Assembly: GCA_964586775.1 (NCBI GenBank)
Contig: CAZPJD010000061.1
Location: forward strand, 1-64,000
Reading direction: 5' to 3'
Source of the DNA: JADLEX01 sp964586775
Lineage (GTDB): Bacteria; Lernaellota; Lernaellaia; JACKCT01
DNA length: 64,000 nt
A program made the translations under genes and the position numbers. The notes under the pieces are model-generated. The model ran no database searches, had not been told where the DNA came from, and saw only the letters and a program-made list of their open reading frames with translations. Numbering within the stretch: the stretch's first letter is position 1; each line of letters starts with the position of its first letter. Shown piece after piece: positions 63,634 to 64,000 of the stretch.

Positions 63634-64000
63634 AGATTCTCTACATCGACCAGTACTACTCGAATCGACGCGGCAACTCCGGCACACGCAGCCACGAGTT
63701 CGCCCGGCGTTGGGTGCGCGATGGGCACGACGTGACGATCGTCACCACCGCGAGCGCGTATTCGCACCTCGCCGGACAGCGGCGATGGCTGCGCCGAAGC
63801 GTCGACGAGGGCATCACGGTTTGGAGCCTTCGCATCCCCTACGCGCAATCCATGGGCTACGCGCGGCGAGTCTGGTCGTTCGCGACGTTCATGGTCATGT
63901 CCACGCTGATCGGACTTCTCGTCCCGAAGCCCGACGTGGTCTTTGCCAGCAGCACGCCCCTCACCGTGGGTGTGACGGGAGCGATCGTCGCTTGGCTTCG
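63630..64000 (+). CDS. Glycosyltransferase, family 4 (WbuB-like), 3' partial
   Basis: The N-terminal 123 residues are visible: KILYIDQYYSNRRGNSGTRSHEFARRWVRDGHDVTIVTT, a start typical of the WbuB-like group, then a membrane-facing hydrophobic stretch (VWSFATFMVMSTLIGLLV) and PDVVFASSTPLTVG. The ATG overlaps the previous stop by 4 bases. The donor domain lies beyond the window, so the donor cannot be judged. Confidence 0.85.
   Translation, partial: MKILYIDQYYSNRRGNSGTRSHEFARRWVRDGHDVTIVTTASAYSHLAGQRRWLRRSVDEGITVWSLRIPYAQSMGYARRVWSFATFMVMSTLIGLLVPKPDVVFASSTPLTVGVTGAIVAWL

Overview
The window is GC-rich, almost wholly coding DNA from a Gram-negative (diderm) bacterium. Evidence for two membranes: a BamB-like lipoprotein, an NlpD-type LytM lipoprotein, lipobox-bearing proteins and a large surface-polysaccharide locus. 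Gene order (thrS-infC-rpmI-rplT-pheS-pheT-ihfA-merR, surE-pcm-nlpD), a split B12 mutase, a Memo-AMMECR1 fusion and an FG-GAP/UnbV lipoprotein with poly-aspartate linkers together point to a deltaproteobacterial-grade lineage (Myxococcota/Desulfobacterota or a related candidate phylum). That placement is inference; there is no rRNA in the window. No transposase, integrase, phage gene or CRISPR array was seen, and no gap over 300 bases lacks a gene.

Layout. 0-5.5 kb: acyl-CoA metabolism, with a split B12-dependent acyl-CoA mutase (large subunit cut by the window start) followed by two thiolase-fold proteins, the second fused to DUF35-like OB folds. The mutase carries Gln where methylmalonyl-CoA mutase has its carboxylate-binding Arg, and both thiolase-fold proteins lack the catalytic Cys, so the substrate and chemistry probably differ from the default annotation. 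5.6-13 kb: small zinc protein, HIT protein, HEAT protein, Memo-AMMECR1 fusion, miaB, bifunctional-nuclease family protein, a solitary EF-G. 13-22.7 kb: mostly minus strand, with a secreted protein, ilvE, two glycosyltransferases, a crotonase, recD2 and an HTH protein. 22.8-34.1 kb: plus strand, with a lipase, a YfgM-like/BamB-like pair, tRNA-Arg, a metallo-beta-lactamase protein, a murein-recycling-like run (ldcA, serine hydrolase, mpl), cysE and a phosphodiester-glycosidase-like secreted protein.

34.2-45.9 kb, minus strand: surE-pcm-nlpD-apt, tRNA-Pro, then the thrS-to-merR translation/IHF block, tRNA-Val and a second crotonase. infC appears to start at ATT, as in Escherichia coli. 45.9-49.9 kb: a large FG-GAP/UnbV lipoprotein overlapping an AftB-like membrane glycosyltransferase.

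50.1-64 kb, plus strand: one probable transcription unit led by a good sigma70-type promoter and an 842-residue helical-repeat protein. It continues with eleven tightly packed surface-polysaccharide genes: GT2, flippase, methyltransferase, radical SAM/SPASM protein, two GT4, O-antigen ligase/polymerase, GT9, GT4, GT9 and a GT4 cut by the window end. No initiating sugar-phosphate transferase or chain-length regulator is in view, so the locus must continue.

Promoter calls are by eye from -35/-10 hexamers and spacing; none has been tested.
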